Assembly: GCF_022836495.1 (NCBI RefSeq)
Contig: NZ_BQXM01000003.1
Span: forward strand, 186,971-250,970
Origin: Desulforhabdus sp. TSK
GTDB lineage: Bacteria > Desulfobacterota > Syntrophobacteria > Syntrophobacterales > Syntrophobacteraceae
Reading direction: 5' to 3'
DNA length: 64,000 bases
This document shows, piece after piece, positions 17,951 through 26,674 of this stretch (the stretch's first letter is position 1; each line of letters begins with the position of its first letter). The notes beneath the pieces were generated by a model. That model saw only the letters and a program-made list of their open reading frames with translations, was not told the origin of the DNA and ran no database searches. The position numbers and the translations under genes are program-made.

Positions 17951-18625
17951 TCAGTGGGTAGAGAGGACTTGAGAAATTTTTGCCGCCTTTTTGGTGTCCA
18001 TGTTGGCAAGAATGTTGGCAGCCGCATCGGTGTTCATCACGGAGATGACGTTCACCACCAGCTGTTCATCAAGATTTTCCAGTAACTTGGCCGCTTCTTT
18101 GATTTTCATGGTTTCGTAGATCTTGGCCAGGGAGCGAATCTTGGCATTTTGGTTCGCTTCCTTTTCATTTCGAAAATTCTGGATCTCTTTCTGGATGGCA
18201 GTCAACTCCAAGAGCTTTTTTTCAATGTCCTTTTCCATCTGCTGCAGATATTCCTGCCTCTGCTGGATCTCTTTCTCCTTGCGCTTGAGCTCCGCTTCCC
18301 TCTGTTCGAGGTAGGAAATTTTTTCTGCCGCCGACGCCGAGAACTCTGCGGCGGTTCGCTTTTCGGGGCCCTCGGACTGGCACGCAATGGGCGGTTTGCT
18401 TGGAGTGGAGGCCAATACGGTCTTGCCCTTCTGCTCCTCCGCCAGAACGCTGGGGGTGGAAAGCCAGGGGCGGCTCGTTTCCTTTCCGCTCCAGAAAAAG
18501 CCAAAGGTGAGGGCGACTTTGAGGGAAACCACCCCTAAAAGAATCCAGAAGATGCTTCCCCACCACCTGCGGCTTCGCCGCGTTTCCGGCTTGGACTCAG
18601 TTTTTCCATTGTCAGTCGTTTTCAT
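17951..18625 (-). CDS. MotE-like flagellar protein (MgtE N-domain type)
   Basis: The 224-residue product has a basic N-terminus, one transmembrane helix (about residues 25-46), a long coiled coil (about 95-160, rich in Glu/Lys/Gln) and a C-terminal MgtE-intracellular-N-like helical domain (KIYETMKIKEAAKLLENLDE, then NVISVMNTDAAANILANMD). This is the layout of MotE-type proteins found in flagellar operons next to fliJ, described as motor/stator chaperones in some alpha-proteobacteria. The start overlaps the end of fliJ by 14 bases. The function in this organism is inference. Confidence 0.8.
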   Translation of the reverse strand: MKTTDNGKTESKPETRRSRRWWGSIFWILLGVVSLKVALTFGFFWSGKETSRPWLSTPSVLAEEQKGKTVLASTPSKPPIACQSEGPEKRTAAEFSASAAEKISYLEQREAELKRKEKEIQQRQEYLQQMEKDIEKKLLELTAIQKEIQNFRNEKEANQNAKIRSLAKIYETMKIKEAAKLLENLDEQLVVNVISVMNTDAAANILANMDTKKAAKISQVLSTH

Positions 18626-19055
18626 GGAAGCCCTTCAGAATGGAGATTTCGTCCAACTCTTTCTGTTCCCTTTGACGTTGAAGGTAGCGGAAGGACAGTC
18701 GCTCCGCCTCTTCGAGACATTCCAGCATCTTCACTGCTTTTTCGCATTCGATATATGCCGCCTGCTTCTCCTCCACAGCCTTGGCCGCCTGCAGCAACTC
18801 TGTCCTCAAAGACTGCAATTGTCGTTCCATTGCAATACGATATTCTTTCATGCACAAGAGGGTGGCGACATCCACTCCCCTGGCCTGATCCGTTTCCCAA
18901 AGCGTCTGCTGCTCTGCCATCCGGCAGAGAGCCTGCTCCTCCCGGTTCAGAAGCTGCTGGTGGCCATGCCGGGCTGCGGCCAGTTCAGCCTGGGCTCCTT
19001 TTAACCGGTGCCGGCGCTGCTTCAGAAGGGAATTGAATCGAAAGAGAAAGGCCAT
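18612..19055 (-). CDS. fliJ: FliJ, export ATPase central stalk
   Basis: FliJ is a coiled-coil protein that acts as the stalk of the FliI hexamer and escorts chaperones. The 147-residue product begins with the FliJ-like FLFRFNSLLKQRRHRLKGAQ and is almost wholly helical with heptad-like charged/Leu spacing. Length fits the family (~145). It is separated from fliI by 221 bases carrying a palindromic element, which is unusual because the two genes normally abut. Confidence 0.9.
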   Translation of the reverse strand: MAFLFRFNSLLKQRRHRLKGAQAELAAARHGHQQLLNREEQALCRMAEQQTLWETDQARGVDVATLLCMKEYRIAMERQLQSLRTELLQAAKAVEEKQAAYIECEKAVKMLECLEEAERLSFRYLQRQREQKELDEISILKGFHEND

Positions 19056-19088
19056 AATGCGTCAAAAAAATTGCGGTCTCTGGAGCTC

Positions 19089-19256
19089 AAAGCACTCTCG
19101 GGGCTTTCCGCGCGTTTTGCCTGGCACGACAGCGGGACATTGCTCTCCCGCGCAGGGTGGGCTTTTGCCCACCAACCAATGCTTTCGGCGCGGAATGGTG
19201 GGTAAAGCCCACCCTGCGCAAGAACTCTCGTTGTCGTACTGGGCAGCAGAGTGCTT
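19089..19256. repeat. MITE/REP-like palindromic element between fliI and fliJ
   Basis: A nested inverted repeat fills the fliI-fliJ gap. The outer ends match (AAAGCACTCT at 19089-19098, AGAGTGCTTT at 19247-19256). The core arms are nearly perfect: GCGCAGGGTGGGC around 19150-19162 against GCCCACCCTGCGC around 19207-19219. The left arm is itself a hairpin (GTGGGC-TTTT-GCCCAC). The intervening parts of both halves also show imperfect mutual complementarity. This resembles REP/MITE-type intergenic elements mobilised in trans. No transposase is nearby. Confidence 0.7.
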
Positions 19257-19276
19257 TTGCCCCACACGTTGAAGAA

Positions 19277-20602
19277 TCACTGGAAGAGGGCAGCCAGAGC
19301 CTCTCGGGCCTGAGCAATGGTGCACTTCTCTTCCACCCCCTGCCGCAGGAAATCGTTGATGGGCTCAATCATATCCATGGCATAATCCGTCTCTGCATGG
19401 CTTCCCCGCACATACGCTCCGATATGAATCATATCTTCGCTCTGGCGATAATGAGACAGCGTTCGAATCAGGCGTGATGTCAGAATTTTGTCTTCTTCAC
19501 TGTGAAGCCTGCTCTCCAGACGGCTGACACTCTTCAGAACATCGATGGCGGGATAGTGCCGTTTCTGGGTAAGGGATCGGTCCAGCACAATATGTCCATC
19601 CAGAATGGAGCGCACGCTGTCGGCAATGGGATCTTCCATGTCGCCTCCTTCCACCAGCACTGAATAAATTCCCGTAATGGAGGCCTTTTGGAAATTGCCC
19701 GCCCGCTCGAGGAGGCGAGGCAGGTGGCTGAAGACACTGGGGGTATAGCCTTTGGTGGTCGGGGGCTCACCTGCAGCCAGATAGACTTCCCTCGCGGCCA
19801 TGGCAAAGCGGGTCACGGAATCCATCATGAGAAGCACATCCTTCCCCTGATCGCGAAAAAACTCTGCAACGGCACAGGCGATGTAGGCGCCCCGCATGCG
19901 CACCGTCGGGGGTTGGTCCGAAGTGACCACCACCACTACGGAATGCGCCAATCCTTCCGCCCCCAGCTCCCCTTCTATGAACTCGTTCACTTCTCTTCCG
20001 CGCTCTCCGATGAGGGCGATGACAATCACATCCGCGGAGGTATACCGGGCCATCATTCCCAGGAGGGTGCTCTTGCCGACACCCGATCCGGCAAAAATCC
20101 CCATGCGTTGGCCTTTGCCGATGGGGAGGAGGCTATTGATGCAGCGGATGCCCACATCCAGCTGCTCTTCGATGACAGGGCGTGCCATGCAATTGGAAAC
20201 ATTTCCCGCAAGCGGATAGGCAATGCCTTTCTGCAGGGGGCCCCTGCCGTCGATGGGCTCTCCCATGCCATCGATGACACGGCCCAGTAGAGAAGCATGC
20301 AATGCGATACAGGCCGCCTGATGGTGAATCCGGACCAGATCTCCGGGTGCAATGCCGCTCAGGGGAGTCAGCGGGCTGAGCTTGAGCCGTTTCTGAGTGA
20401 ACCCCACGACCTCGGCAAGAACCGGCTTGGCGTCTCCCGCCGGAACGATTTTGCAGACATCTCCCACGGCGGCCCTCAAGCCTTCCGCTTCGAGGATGTT
20501 TCCCACCAGGTATACGACCCGACCGTAGTTCTGTGTGCCGGAAAAATCCCTCAGGCGCGACAGCAGCGGGTACAGCTCGAGATAATCATCCGTCGGATTC
20601 AC
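19277..20602 (-). CDS. fliI: FliI, flagellum-specific export ATPase
   Basis: FliI is the F1-beta-like ATPase at the export gate. The 441-residue product has the Walker A motif AGSGVGKST (171-179), a Walker B region (DVLLMMDSVTRFAMAAREVY), and the family stretch GEPPTTKGYTPSVFSHLPRL. Length matches the usual ~440. Its start overlaps the end of fliH by 17 bases. Confidence 0.97.
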   Translation of the reverse strand: MNPTDDYLELYPLLSRLRDFSGTQNYGRVVYLVGNILEAEGLRAAVGDVCKIVPAGDAKPVLAEVVGFTQKRLKLSPLTPLSGIAPGDLVRIHHQAACIALHASLLGRVIDGMGEPIDGRGPLQKGIAYPLAGNVSNCMARPVIEEQLDVGIRCINSLLPIGKGQRMGIFAGSGVGKSTLLGMMARYTSADVIVIALIGERGREVNEFIEGELGAEGLAHSVVVVVTSDQPPTVRMRGAYIACAVAEFFRDQGKDVLLMMDSVTRFAMAAREVYLAAGEPPTTKGYTPSVFSHLPRLLERAGNFQKASITGIYSVLVEGGDMEDPIADSVRSILDGHIVLDRSLTQKRHYPAIDVLKSVSRLESRLHSEEDKILTSRLIRTLSHYRQSEDMIHIGAYVRGSHAETDYAMDMIEPINDFLRQGVEEKCTIAQAREALAALFQ

Positions 20603-21347
20603 AGCTTTGAACTTCCAGGTCGGTCGCCGGAGCAGTCAGTGCCTCTTCCAGGAAAGCGAACCGTGTCTCCAGGGTTGCGTCCAGCAGTTGCAGATCCGAT
20701 TCCAGGCGGCAGCCTCCAGGGGTCAACCCGGCATCGGTCTTGAGAGAAAAAGCCGGAGAGAACTGCTGGATCCAGCTCTCCAGGGGCGTTTTTTTTCTCA
20801 AGAGATCCAAGTCCCTGGGATTCAGGTACAGAGTGAGCGTGTGATGCTCTTCGGCATCATGCAGGAGGGATGTCACGAGGCTGAATAAGCCGTCCGGATT
20901 TGTCTTCAACTCACCTTGAACGATGCAGCGGGCCATGGAGAGAGAGGATTTGATGAACCAGTCGCGGTAGTCCCTGAAAGCCTTCGAAGGAAGGGCTCCC
21001 AACTGCAGGAGAACATTTTCCAACTGTTCCTGAACGATGAGGGCGCTTTTCCTGCCATACTCGAAGCCATCCTTCTGGCCTTGGGCATAGCCGTTTTCAT
21101 AAGCGAGCTTTTCCGTTTCCTGAGCCTGCCTTTCCGCTTCCAGCAATCGATTTCGAATGATGTGATCCATGTCCTCCAGGGACGATGCGGCAGGGGCTGC
21201 AGGATCTTTCTGGAGCATGGGATGAGGCGAGACCCGATCCGATTGCGGAAGAGGATCGGTGTCCGAAAAGACCTCCCCAATCTCGAAAAACTCGAAGCGT
21301 TCCAGTCCGGGATCCTGGCAGGCTTTGATGATCTTAGACAAGGGCAT
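20586..21347 (-). CDS. fliH: FliH, negative regulator of FliI
   Basis: FliH forms dimers that hold FliI and tether it to FliN. The product has a variable N-terminus, a charged central coiled coil with Gly-spaced residues (AYENGYAQGQKDGFEYGRKS) typical of FliH, and a C-terminal V-ATPase-E-like domain. The frame extends into fliG, but the ATG at 21347 (MPLSKIIKA) is the most FliH-like start and gives 253 residues. ATG 21356 is an alternative. Both overlap the fliG end. Confidence 0.88.
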   Translation of the reverse strand: MPLSKIIKACQDPGLERFEFFEIGEVFSDTDPLPQSDRVSPHPMLQKDPAAPAASSLEDMDHIIRNRLLEAERQAQETEKLAYENGYAQGQKDGFEYGRKSALIVQEQLENVLLQLGALPSKAFRDYRDWFIKSSLSMARCIVQGELKTNPDGLFSLVTSLLHDAEEHHTLTLYLNPRDLDLLRKKTPLESWIQQFSPAFSLKTDAGLTPGGCRLESDLQLLDATLETRFAFLEEALTAPATDLEVQSCESDG

Positions 21348-22335
21348 CGCCACCATCCCCGGAGGCCAGGACAAGACGACCTTCCTTTTCCAGGCGCCTG
21401 GCGACATTGAGTATATTCTGCTGAGCCCCTTCAACTTCACTCAACCGCGCAGGCCCCATGATGGACAGATCCTCTACCAGCATTTCTGCGGCGCGTTTGG
21501 AGAGGTTCTTGAAAATCTTGCCCTTCAGTTCGTCGGAGGCGGTTTTGAGGGCGAGGGTCAGGTCTTCGTTGGTGACTTCCTTCAGGAGCTCGCGTATCCC
21601 CTGGTCATTGACAGCCACCAGGTCATCGAAGACAAACATGAGCTTGCGAACCCGTTCCGCGAGCTCCTCGTCCCGTTCCTCCAGCGACTGCAGTATATTT
21701 TCGCCCGTTCGCTTGTCACTGTAATTGAGGATTTGGGCCACCGTCCCCACCCCTCCGAGGATCCGCTGGCTGTCGCGCCCCAAGGCAAGCAATTCCTTTT
21801 CCAGGACTTCATCCACATCCCTGATGAGATCCGGAGGCACCACCTCCAGCTGGGCCAGACGATTCACAACTTCAAACTGAAGGTTTTCGGGAAGGCCGTG
21901 AATGACCTGGCTCGCTTTCTCATGACTGAGATGGGCGAGAATGATGGTGATGGTCTGGGGATGCTCATTTCGAATGAAATTTGCCAGCACCTTTGAGTCT
22001 ATATCTTTGATATACTTGAACGGAACCTTTTCCCTTTCACTCTCGATCCCGGCCATCAAATCGCTGGCTTCATCGTTCCCCAGGACTGCGGGCAGGAGGT
22101 TTCGAAGAAAATGGCCGCCCGGCATCGCAACACGTCCGTCTTCTTTGAATCCCGACACGAATTCCTGCAGCACCTCTTCGGACACGTCTTTTTCGACCCT
22201 GTGTATTTCGGCCATATGCATGCTCACACGCTTGATCTCTTCCTTGCTCAGGTTGCGAAGGATCATGGATGACGCCTCCTCACCGAGCGTGAGCAGCAGC
22301 ATGGCGGCTTTTTGTGCTCCCTTCCATTTCTCCAT
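21334..22335 (-). CDS. fliG: FliG, flagellar rotor/switch protein
   Basis: FliG is the C-ring protein that contacts MotA and generates torque. The 333-residue product shows all three FliG domains. Conserved parts include QKAAMLLLTLGEEASSMILR (about 8-27), the EHPQTI motif at about 123-128, and the C-terminal torque helix region (LVAVNDQGIRELLKEVTNED and RAAEMLVEDLSIMGPARLSE). It starts immediately after the fliF stop. Confidence 0.97.
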   Translation of the reverse strand: MEKWKGAQKAAMLLLTLGEEASSMILRNLSKEEIKRVSMHMAEIHRVEKDVSEEVLQEFVSGFKEDGRVAMPGGHFLRNLLPAVLGNDEASDLMAGIESEREKVPFKYIKDIDSKVLANFIRNEHPQTITIILAHLSHEKASQVIHGLPENLQFEVVNRLAQLEVVPPDLIRDVDEVLEKELLALGRDSQRILGGVGTVAQILNYSDKRTGENILQSLEERDEELAERVRKLMFVFDDLVAVNDQGIRELLKEVTNEDLTLALKTASDELKGKIFKNLSKRAAEMLVEDLSIMGPARLSEVEGAQQNILNVARRLEKEGRLVLASGDGGDALV

Positions 22336-23967
22336 CTAGCTTTCGACCTCCTCCTGCAGCCAGGACCTCAACACCTGTGCAGCGCGTTTGGGGTCCTCCA
22401 GGACCAGGACTCGAGCCTCCTGAGGCAGTGTCGGAGGCTTCTCCTCTGGCGCATCCAACTGCTCAGCATTCTTGTCGTTTTGTCCAACACCCACACCCGG
22501 CAGGGCGGGAATGGGCTCGGAGAGCCTGTCAGATTCCTTCCCCAGTTGCTGAAATTTGCGCATGAAGGGCCGAACGACGAAGAAAAAAATCAGGGCCATG
22601 AGGAGCAGGTTGAACAGGATCCTCTGATTGTCCTTGAAGAGCTTCACCCATTTGTTCTCGGGAGGGCCCATCTCCTGGCCCGCCGTATCCACGGCAAAGG
22701 GTATGTTGGAGACCGTGATCTGGTCGCCTCGAGCTTCATCATATCCAACGGCCTTTTTCACCAAGTCTTCCAGCACCTTCATGTCCTCTCGGGAGCGCGC
22801 CACAAAAACGGGAGCGACTTTTCCTCCACCGTTGTCCTTCATCTCATAGGGACCATCCACCATGACCGCGACAGAAATGCGTTTCACACTGCCCGGAGCA
22901 AGTGTGATCTGGCGCGTGACCCGATTGATCTCGTAATTGACGGTCTCACGCTGGCGGTTGAATCCCTTTCCCGAGCTTTGGCCATTATCATTTTGCGGCG
23001 TATTCTGAAGCAGCTTGCTCTCCACATTGACGGGCACGTCGGGGTTGCCGCCGGGTGCGGCATCCTTCCCGTGGGCATTTTCCGTGCTCCTTTGCTGACT
23101 GCGCACGACGGTACTGTCGGGATCGAAGGAATCTTCAGCCACCTGAGTCCGATTGAAATCCAGATTGAGGGAAACACGCGTGATGACCCGATTGGCTCCC
23201 AGCAATTGCTCCAGCATGGACTGCACCTTCCGCCGCAGATCCTCTTCCAGGTTTTTCTTGTATTCGATCTGCTGATCGCTCATCCCCAGGGAGCTCTCGG
23301 AGGGATTCTTCTTGAAAATGACCTGTCCATCGGTGCTCAGGATGGTGATCTTGTCCTCCTGGAGCCCCTGTACGGCCCCGGCCACCAGGTTGACAATTCC
23401 CTGAACCTGCTGAGGTCCGATGCGCCCGCCCGATTTGAGCTTCAGCACGACGGATGCGCTCGGTGGCTGCTCATCTTCCTTGAAAAGACTTTCCCTGGGC
23501 AGGACCAGGTGGACGCGACTTTCCGCTACGGCATCGATTTGATTGATGGTGCGCGCCAGTTCCCCCTGAAGCGCCCTCTGGTAGTTGATTTTCTGCACGA
23601 ATTCGGTGCTTCCCAATTTTTGTTGATCAAAAATCTCAAACCCTGCTCCGCTGCCCTTGGGAAGCCCTTCGGTGGCCAGGGAAAGCCGCGTTTCGTGCAC
23701 CAGCGCCTCAGGGACGGCAATGCGATCGTTCTTTTCAAGTCTATAAGGGATCTTGCCTGCTTTGAGCTTTTCCACCACAATGCCGGCGTCTTCCTGGGAA
23801 AGGCCGGCATAAAGCGTGGCATATTCCGTCTTGTTCGTGTTGAAAATCAAGAAGGCGAGACTTCCGGCAAACACGAGGGCAGAGCCCGTGTACAGGATCT
23901 TTTGTGGTGTCGGGAGAAGAAGGAATGCCGCTTTGACGTTTTCCAAGAATCTGAGCAGGGAGTTCAT
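22336..23967 (-). CDS. fliF: FliF, MS-ring protein
   Basis: FliF builds the MS ring in the membrane, the platform for rotor and export gate. The 543-residue product has an N-terminal transmembrane helix (about residues 25-43), ring-building periplasmic domains (TRLSLATEGLPKGSGAGFEI, then INYQRALQGELARTINQIDA and ESRVHLVLPRESLF), a second transmembrane helix (about 450-468) and a C-terminal tail that would bind FliG. It is preceded by fliE and followed by fliG without a gap. Confidence 0.97.
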   Translation of the reverse strand: MNSLLRFLENVKAAFLLLPTPQKILYTGSALVFAGSLAFLIFNTNKTEYATLYAGLSQEDAGIVVEKLKAGKIPYRLEKNDRIAVPEALVHETRLSLATEGLPKGSGAGFEIFDQQKLGSTEFVQKINYQRALQGELARTINQIDAVAESRVHLVLPRESLFKEDEQPPSASVVLKLKSGGRIGPQQVQGIVNLVAGAVQGLQEDKITILSTDGQVIFKKNPSESSLGMSDQQIEYKKNLEEDLRRKVQSMLEQLLGANRVITRVSLNLDFNRTQVAEDSFDPDSTVVRSQQRSTENAHGKDAAPGGNPDVPVNVESKLLQNTPQNDNGQSSGKGFNRQRETVNYEINRVTRQITLAPGSVKRISVAVMVDGPYEMKDNGGGKVAPVFVARSREDMKVLEDLVKKAVGYDEARGDQITVSNIPFAVDTAGQEMGPPENKWVKLFKDNQRILFNLLLMALIFFFVVRPFMRKFQQLGKESDRLSEPIPALPGVGVGQNDKNAEQLDAPEEKPPTLPQEARVLVLEDPKRAAQVLRSWLQEEVES

Positions 23968-23999
23968 AGAATGCTGCTACCTTTCGTCATGAAGCTTCA

Positions 24000-24305
24000 T
24001 CAGAACTGCATTCGCATGATCTCCTGGTAGGCAGAGAGCGCCTTGTCACGCACCTTGAGCAGCATGCGCATTCCGATATCGGCCTCCTCCAGCTGAACCA
24101 TCGTCTCATGAATGTTCGTTGCTCCCGCCACCGCTCCTTTTCTCATGGCTTCATCGGCTCCCTGCTGCAACTGGTCCACTTCCATAATCTTCGTTTTCAA
24201 CATCTCTCCAAATCCGCTGGAAGGACCTTCTTGCACTTCTCGAGTGGGGGCGGCGGGAGCTTTCCCCATCGCCGGCGGCAATAAAGAAACTGGCGTCATG
24301 GTCAT
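24000..24305 (-). CDS. fliE: FliE, basal-body/rod junction protein
   Basis: FliE joins the MS ring to the rod. The 101-residue product has a variable, Pro/Ala-rich start and the conserved helical C-terminal half (GFGEMLKTKIMEVDQLQQGA, then MVQLEEADIGMRMLLKVRDK and ending LSAYQEIMRMQF). Length matches the family (~100). It lies between flgC and fliF, the conserved order. Confidence 0.95.
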   Translation of the reverse strand: MTMTPVSLLPPAMGKAPAAPTREVQEGPSSGFGEMLKTKIMEVDQLQQGADEAMRKGAVAGATNIHETMVQLEEADIGMRMLLKVRDKALSAYQEIMRMQF

Positions 24306-24322
24306 GGCGAGAATTCCCGTGG

Positions 24323-24760
24323 CTATCTGCCGATTTCCAGCGCTTTCAGGGAGAGCTGTTTGGCAGTCGTCAGAGCAGTGAGGTTCGCTTCATAGGAGCG
24401 CGTCGCATCCACAAGATTGGCCATCTCCTCGATGGGGCTGATGTTGGGCATCAGCACGACCCCCTGTTCGTTGGCATCAGGATGCGACGGATCGTAAATC
24501 TCCTTGAAATCCCGACCATCCGATACCACATCGGCCACGCGCACCTTTTGAATGTCCTCCTGCATGAACCCATCCAGGGAGGCATCAAAGGTTTCGGCGG
24601 CAGGCACACTCTCGTAAAGCACGGTGCGGCGTTGGTAAGGCTTGCCGTCGGCGGTTCGCGTCGTATTGACATTGGCGAGATTCGCTGAAAGAACATTCAT
24701 GTAGAGGCGATTGGCGCTGAGGGCCGATGCACTGATTTTGATCGCGTTGTTGAAATCCAT
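24323..24760 (-). CDS. flgC: FlgC, proximal rod protein
   Basis: FlgC is a rod component of the axial family. The 145-residue product begins MDFNNAIKISASALSANRLY, has the family core NVLSANLANVNTTRT, and ends with NLVDATRSYEANLTALTTAK. The ATG at 24760 overlaps the flgB stop (TGATG), with GGAGG 6 bases upstream. A GTG three bases earlier is possible. Confidence 0.96.
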   Translation of the reverse strand: MDFNNAIKISASALSANRLYMNVLSANLANVNTTRTADGKPYQRRTVLYESVPAAETFDASLDGFMQEDIQKVRVADVVSDGRDFKEIYDPSHPDANEQGVVLMPNISPIEEMANLVDATRSYEANLTALTTAKQLSLKALEIGR

Positions 24761-25149
24761 CACATGCCTCCATCGCTGATGGCCTGTTTCAGCATCGTGA
24801 ACTTTTTGTTGAGCATCGTCACCATATACTGGTATTCGATGTTGTTCCGTGAAAGGTTCACCATTTCCCGGTCAAGATCCACCGCCCCCGTCGAAACCAG
24901 CTCCGGGGTTTTCATGGACGCCTCGAGATCGACCGGGTCTCTGTGTTGCGGGCTTTTGCACGTCAGGTGCAGCACGTTGTCCTCCATGGCGTCCCGGAGT
25001 GTCGCATCGAAGGACAATTCCCTCGCCGCATAGCCGGGAGTGCTCAGATTGGCCAGGTTGGCCGAAATCACCTGCTGGTTCAGAGAGTTGAGATTCAGAC
25101 GGTCCTGCATCAGCTGAACGGTTTTGTCGAATACCACGGAATTGCCCAT
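24760..25149 (-). CDS. flgB: FlgB, proximal rod protein
   Basis: FlgB is the first rod subunit and the first gene of the flgB-flgC-fliE-fliF-fliG-fliH-fliI run. ATG 25149 was chosen because AAGGAGG lies 6 bases upstream and the N-terminus then reads MGNSVVFDKTVQLMQDRLNL. The longer frame adds 18 residues without a ribosome site and would cross the promoter. The 129-residue product has the family motif QQVISANLANLSTPGYAARE and a typical C-terminus (NNIEYQYMVTMLNKKFTMLK). Confidence 0.95.
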   Translation of the reverse strand: MGNSVVFDKTVQLMQDRLNLNSLNQQVISANLANLSTPGYAARELSFDATLRDAMEDNVLHLTCKSPQHRDPVDLEASMKTPELVSTGAVDLDREMVNLSRNNIEYQYMVTMLNKKFTMLKQAISDGGM

Positions 25150-25186
25150 GCGTCGCCTCCTTGTCCGGTAGTTGTATTGCATGAGA

Positions 25187-25202
25187 AGCAATATCCATAC
25201 CA
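25187..25202 (-). promoter_or_regulatory. Sigma-54 promoter of flgB operon
   Basis: Minus-strand TGGTATGGATATTGCT matches the -24/-12 consensus in both boxes and spacing. The start is expected near 25176, 27 bases before flgB. Confidence 0.78.
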
Positions 25203-25276
25203 CGGGAATCGCGGAAGATTCGGGCCATGCACGGTCCTTGGGGAGCCTTAAAAGTCAAAATACTGACGCATACCCT

Positions 25277-26620
25277 TCACATATTCCCCACTTTAGCGGG
25301 AACGGCCTGGGTCTGTCGGTATTCGTTCAGTTTATTGCGAAGAGTGCGGACGCTTATGCCCAAAATTTCCGCAGCCCGGGTGCGGTTGTCCTGAACGGCG
25401 TTCAGGGCTTTATGAATCAAACGTTTTTCCATTTCGCCTATGGTCATCAACTGCATCTCGGCCGGCACCTCACAGGGATGATCCTCATCGAAGACAATGT
25501 TTTCAGCGGTCACGGTTTTGCCATGCGTCAGCAGGGCCCCTCTTTGGATGACATTCTCCAGTTCTCGAACATTCCCGGGCCAGGAATGCCCTTTCAATTT
25601 TTTCAGAGCATCCTCCGACAGTCCTTCAGCAGAAATCTGGTACATTTTTCGATATTTCTGAATAAAGTGCCTGCCGAGCAGTTCGATGTCTTCCTTGCGG
25701 CTTCTAAGGGGGGGGATCTTCAGCGGGATAACGTTCAAACGATAGTAGAGATCTTTGCGAAACTGCCCTTCGGCAATGGCATCCTCGAGACTCGCATTGC
25801 TGGTGGCGATGATGCGAACGTCGATGGGAATGGGATATTTTCCCCCCAGCCGATCGACCTCGTTCTCCTGCAGCACTCTCAACAATTTGGCCTGCAGCTG
25901 TACGGACATTTCCGTCACTTCATCCAGAAGCAGGGTACCCTGATGGGCGAGCTCGAACTTCCCCTCCTTGCCCTTGATGGCACCGGTGAAGGCCCCCTTC
26001 TCATAGCCGAACAGCTCGCTCTCCAGGAGATTTTCGGGAAGGGCGGCACAATTCACGGCAATGAAAGGCTTGTTGCGGCGATCACTTTTGCTGTGAATGT
26101 ACCTGGCAAAAAGCTCCTTCCCCGTGCCACTCTCTCCCTGGATAAAGACGGCCGCTTTGCTCAGGGCCACCCGTTTGGCGATGGTCTTGAGATGCACCAT
26201 GGCAGTACTCTGGGTCAGCAGCGCCGTGCTCCCCGCATGCTTGTCGTGGTCACGCGCAGGAGCTTTGGCCTCAAACCATTCCAGCGTCTTGGTCAATCGA
26301 TCCCGGGAAACCGGCTTCACCCAGAAATCATGTGCCCCGCCCTTCATGTAGAGGACGGCGTCTTCCAGCTTGCCTTTGTGAGCCATGGCAATCACCGGGA
26401 TACCCTGGCGCCGCACGGGAGTCGCCTCCAGGAGTTTCAAACCTTCGGAAGCCGAGCCGGTAAGATTCAGGAAAATGAGGTCGGGATGGTCTTTTTCCAC
26501 CATCTGCAACGCATCGCCGACCCCGTTGGCCATGACGGGACGGTGCCCCTGGTCCTTCACCCATTTGGCCAACATCTGAGATTCCCTGGTATCACGTTCG
26601 ACGATCAGCACCACCATCAC
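25277..26620 (-). CDS. Sigma-54-dependent flagellar activator with degenerate receiver (FlrC/FleR-like)
   Basis: This is an NtrC-family enhancer-binding protein of 447 residues with receiver, AAA+ and Fis-type DNA-binding domains. The AAA+ part is complete: Walker A GESGTGKE (162-169), the sigma-54-contact loop GAFTGA (209-214) and Walker B LLLDE (230-234). The C-terminal helix-turn-helix is EILGISVRTLRNKLNEY. The receiver is unusual. The phospho-acceptor Asp is replaced by Asn52 (LIFLNLTG), the switch Thr/Ser position appears to be Ala80, and one of the acidic pair is Arg9; only Lys102 is kept. Phosphorylation is therefore unlikely. It lies between the TPR gene and the flgB promoter, and probably activates the sigma-54 flagellar promoters. 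Confidence 0.9.
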   Translation of the reverse strand: MMVVLIVERDTRESQMLAKWVKDQGHRPVMANGVGDALQMVEKDHPDLIFLNLTGSASEGLKLLEATPVRRQGIPVIAMAHKGKLEDAVLYMKGGAHDFWVKPVSRDRLTKTLEWFEAKAPARDHDKHAGSTALLTQSTAMVHLKTIAKRVALSKAAVFIQGESGTGKELFARYIHSKSDRRNKPFIAVNCAALPENLLESELFGYEKGAFTGAIKGKEGKFELAHQGTLLLDEVTEMSVQLQAKLLRVLQENEVDRLGGKYPIPIDVRIIATSNASLEDAIAEGQFRKDLYYRLNVIPLKIPPLRSRKEDIELLGRHFIQKYRKMYQISAEGLSEDALKKLKGHSWPGNVRELENVIQRGALLTHGKTVTAENIVFDEDHPCEVPAEMQLMTIGEMEKRLIHKALNAVQDNRTRAAEILGISVRTLRNKLNEYRQTQAVPAKVGNM

Positions 26621-26674
26621 GACTCTCCCCTGCAGGTCACCTCCATCCGTCCTTCTCCAACGGCACCGGCGACC

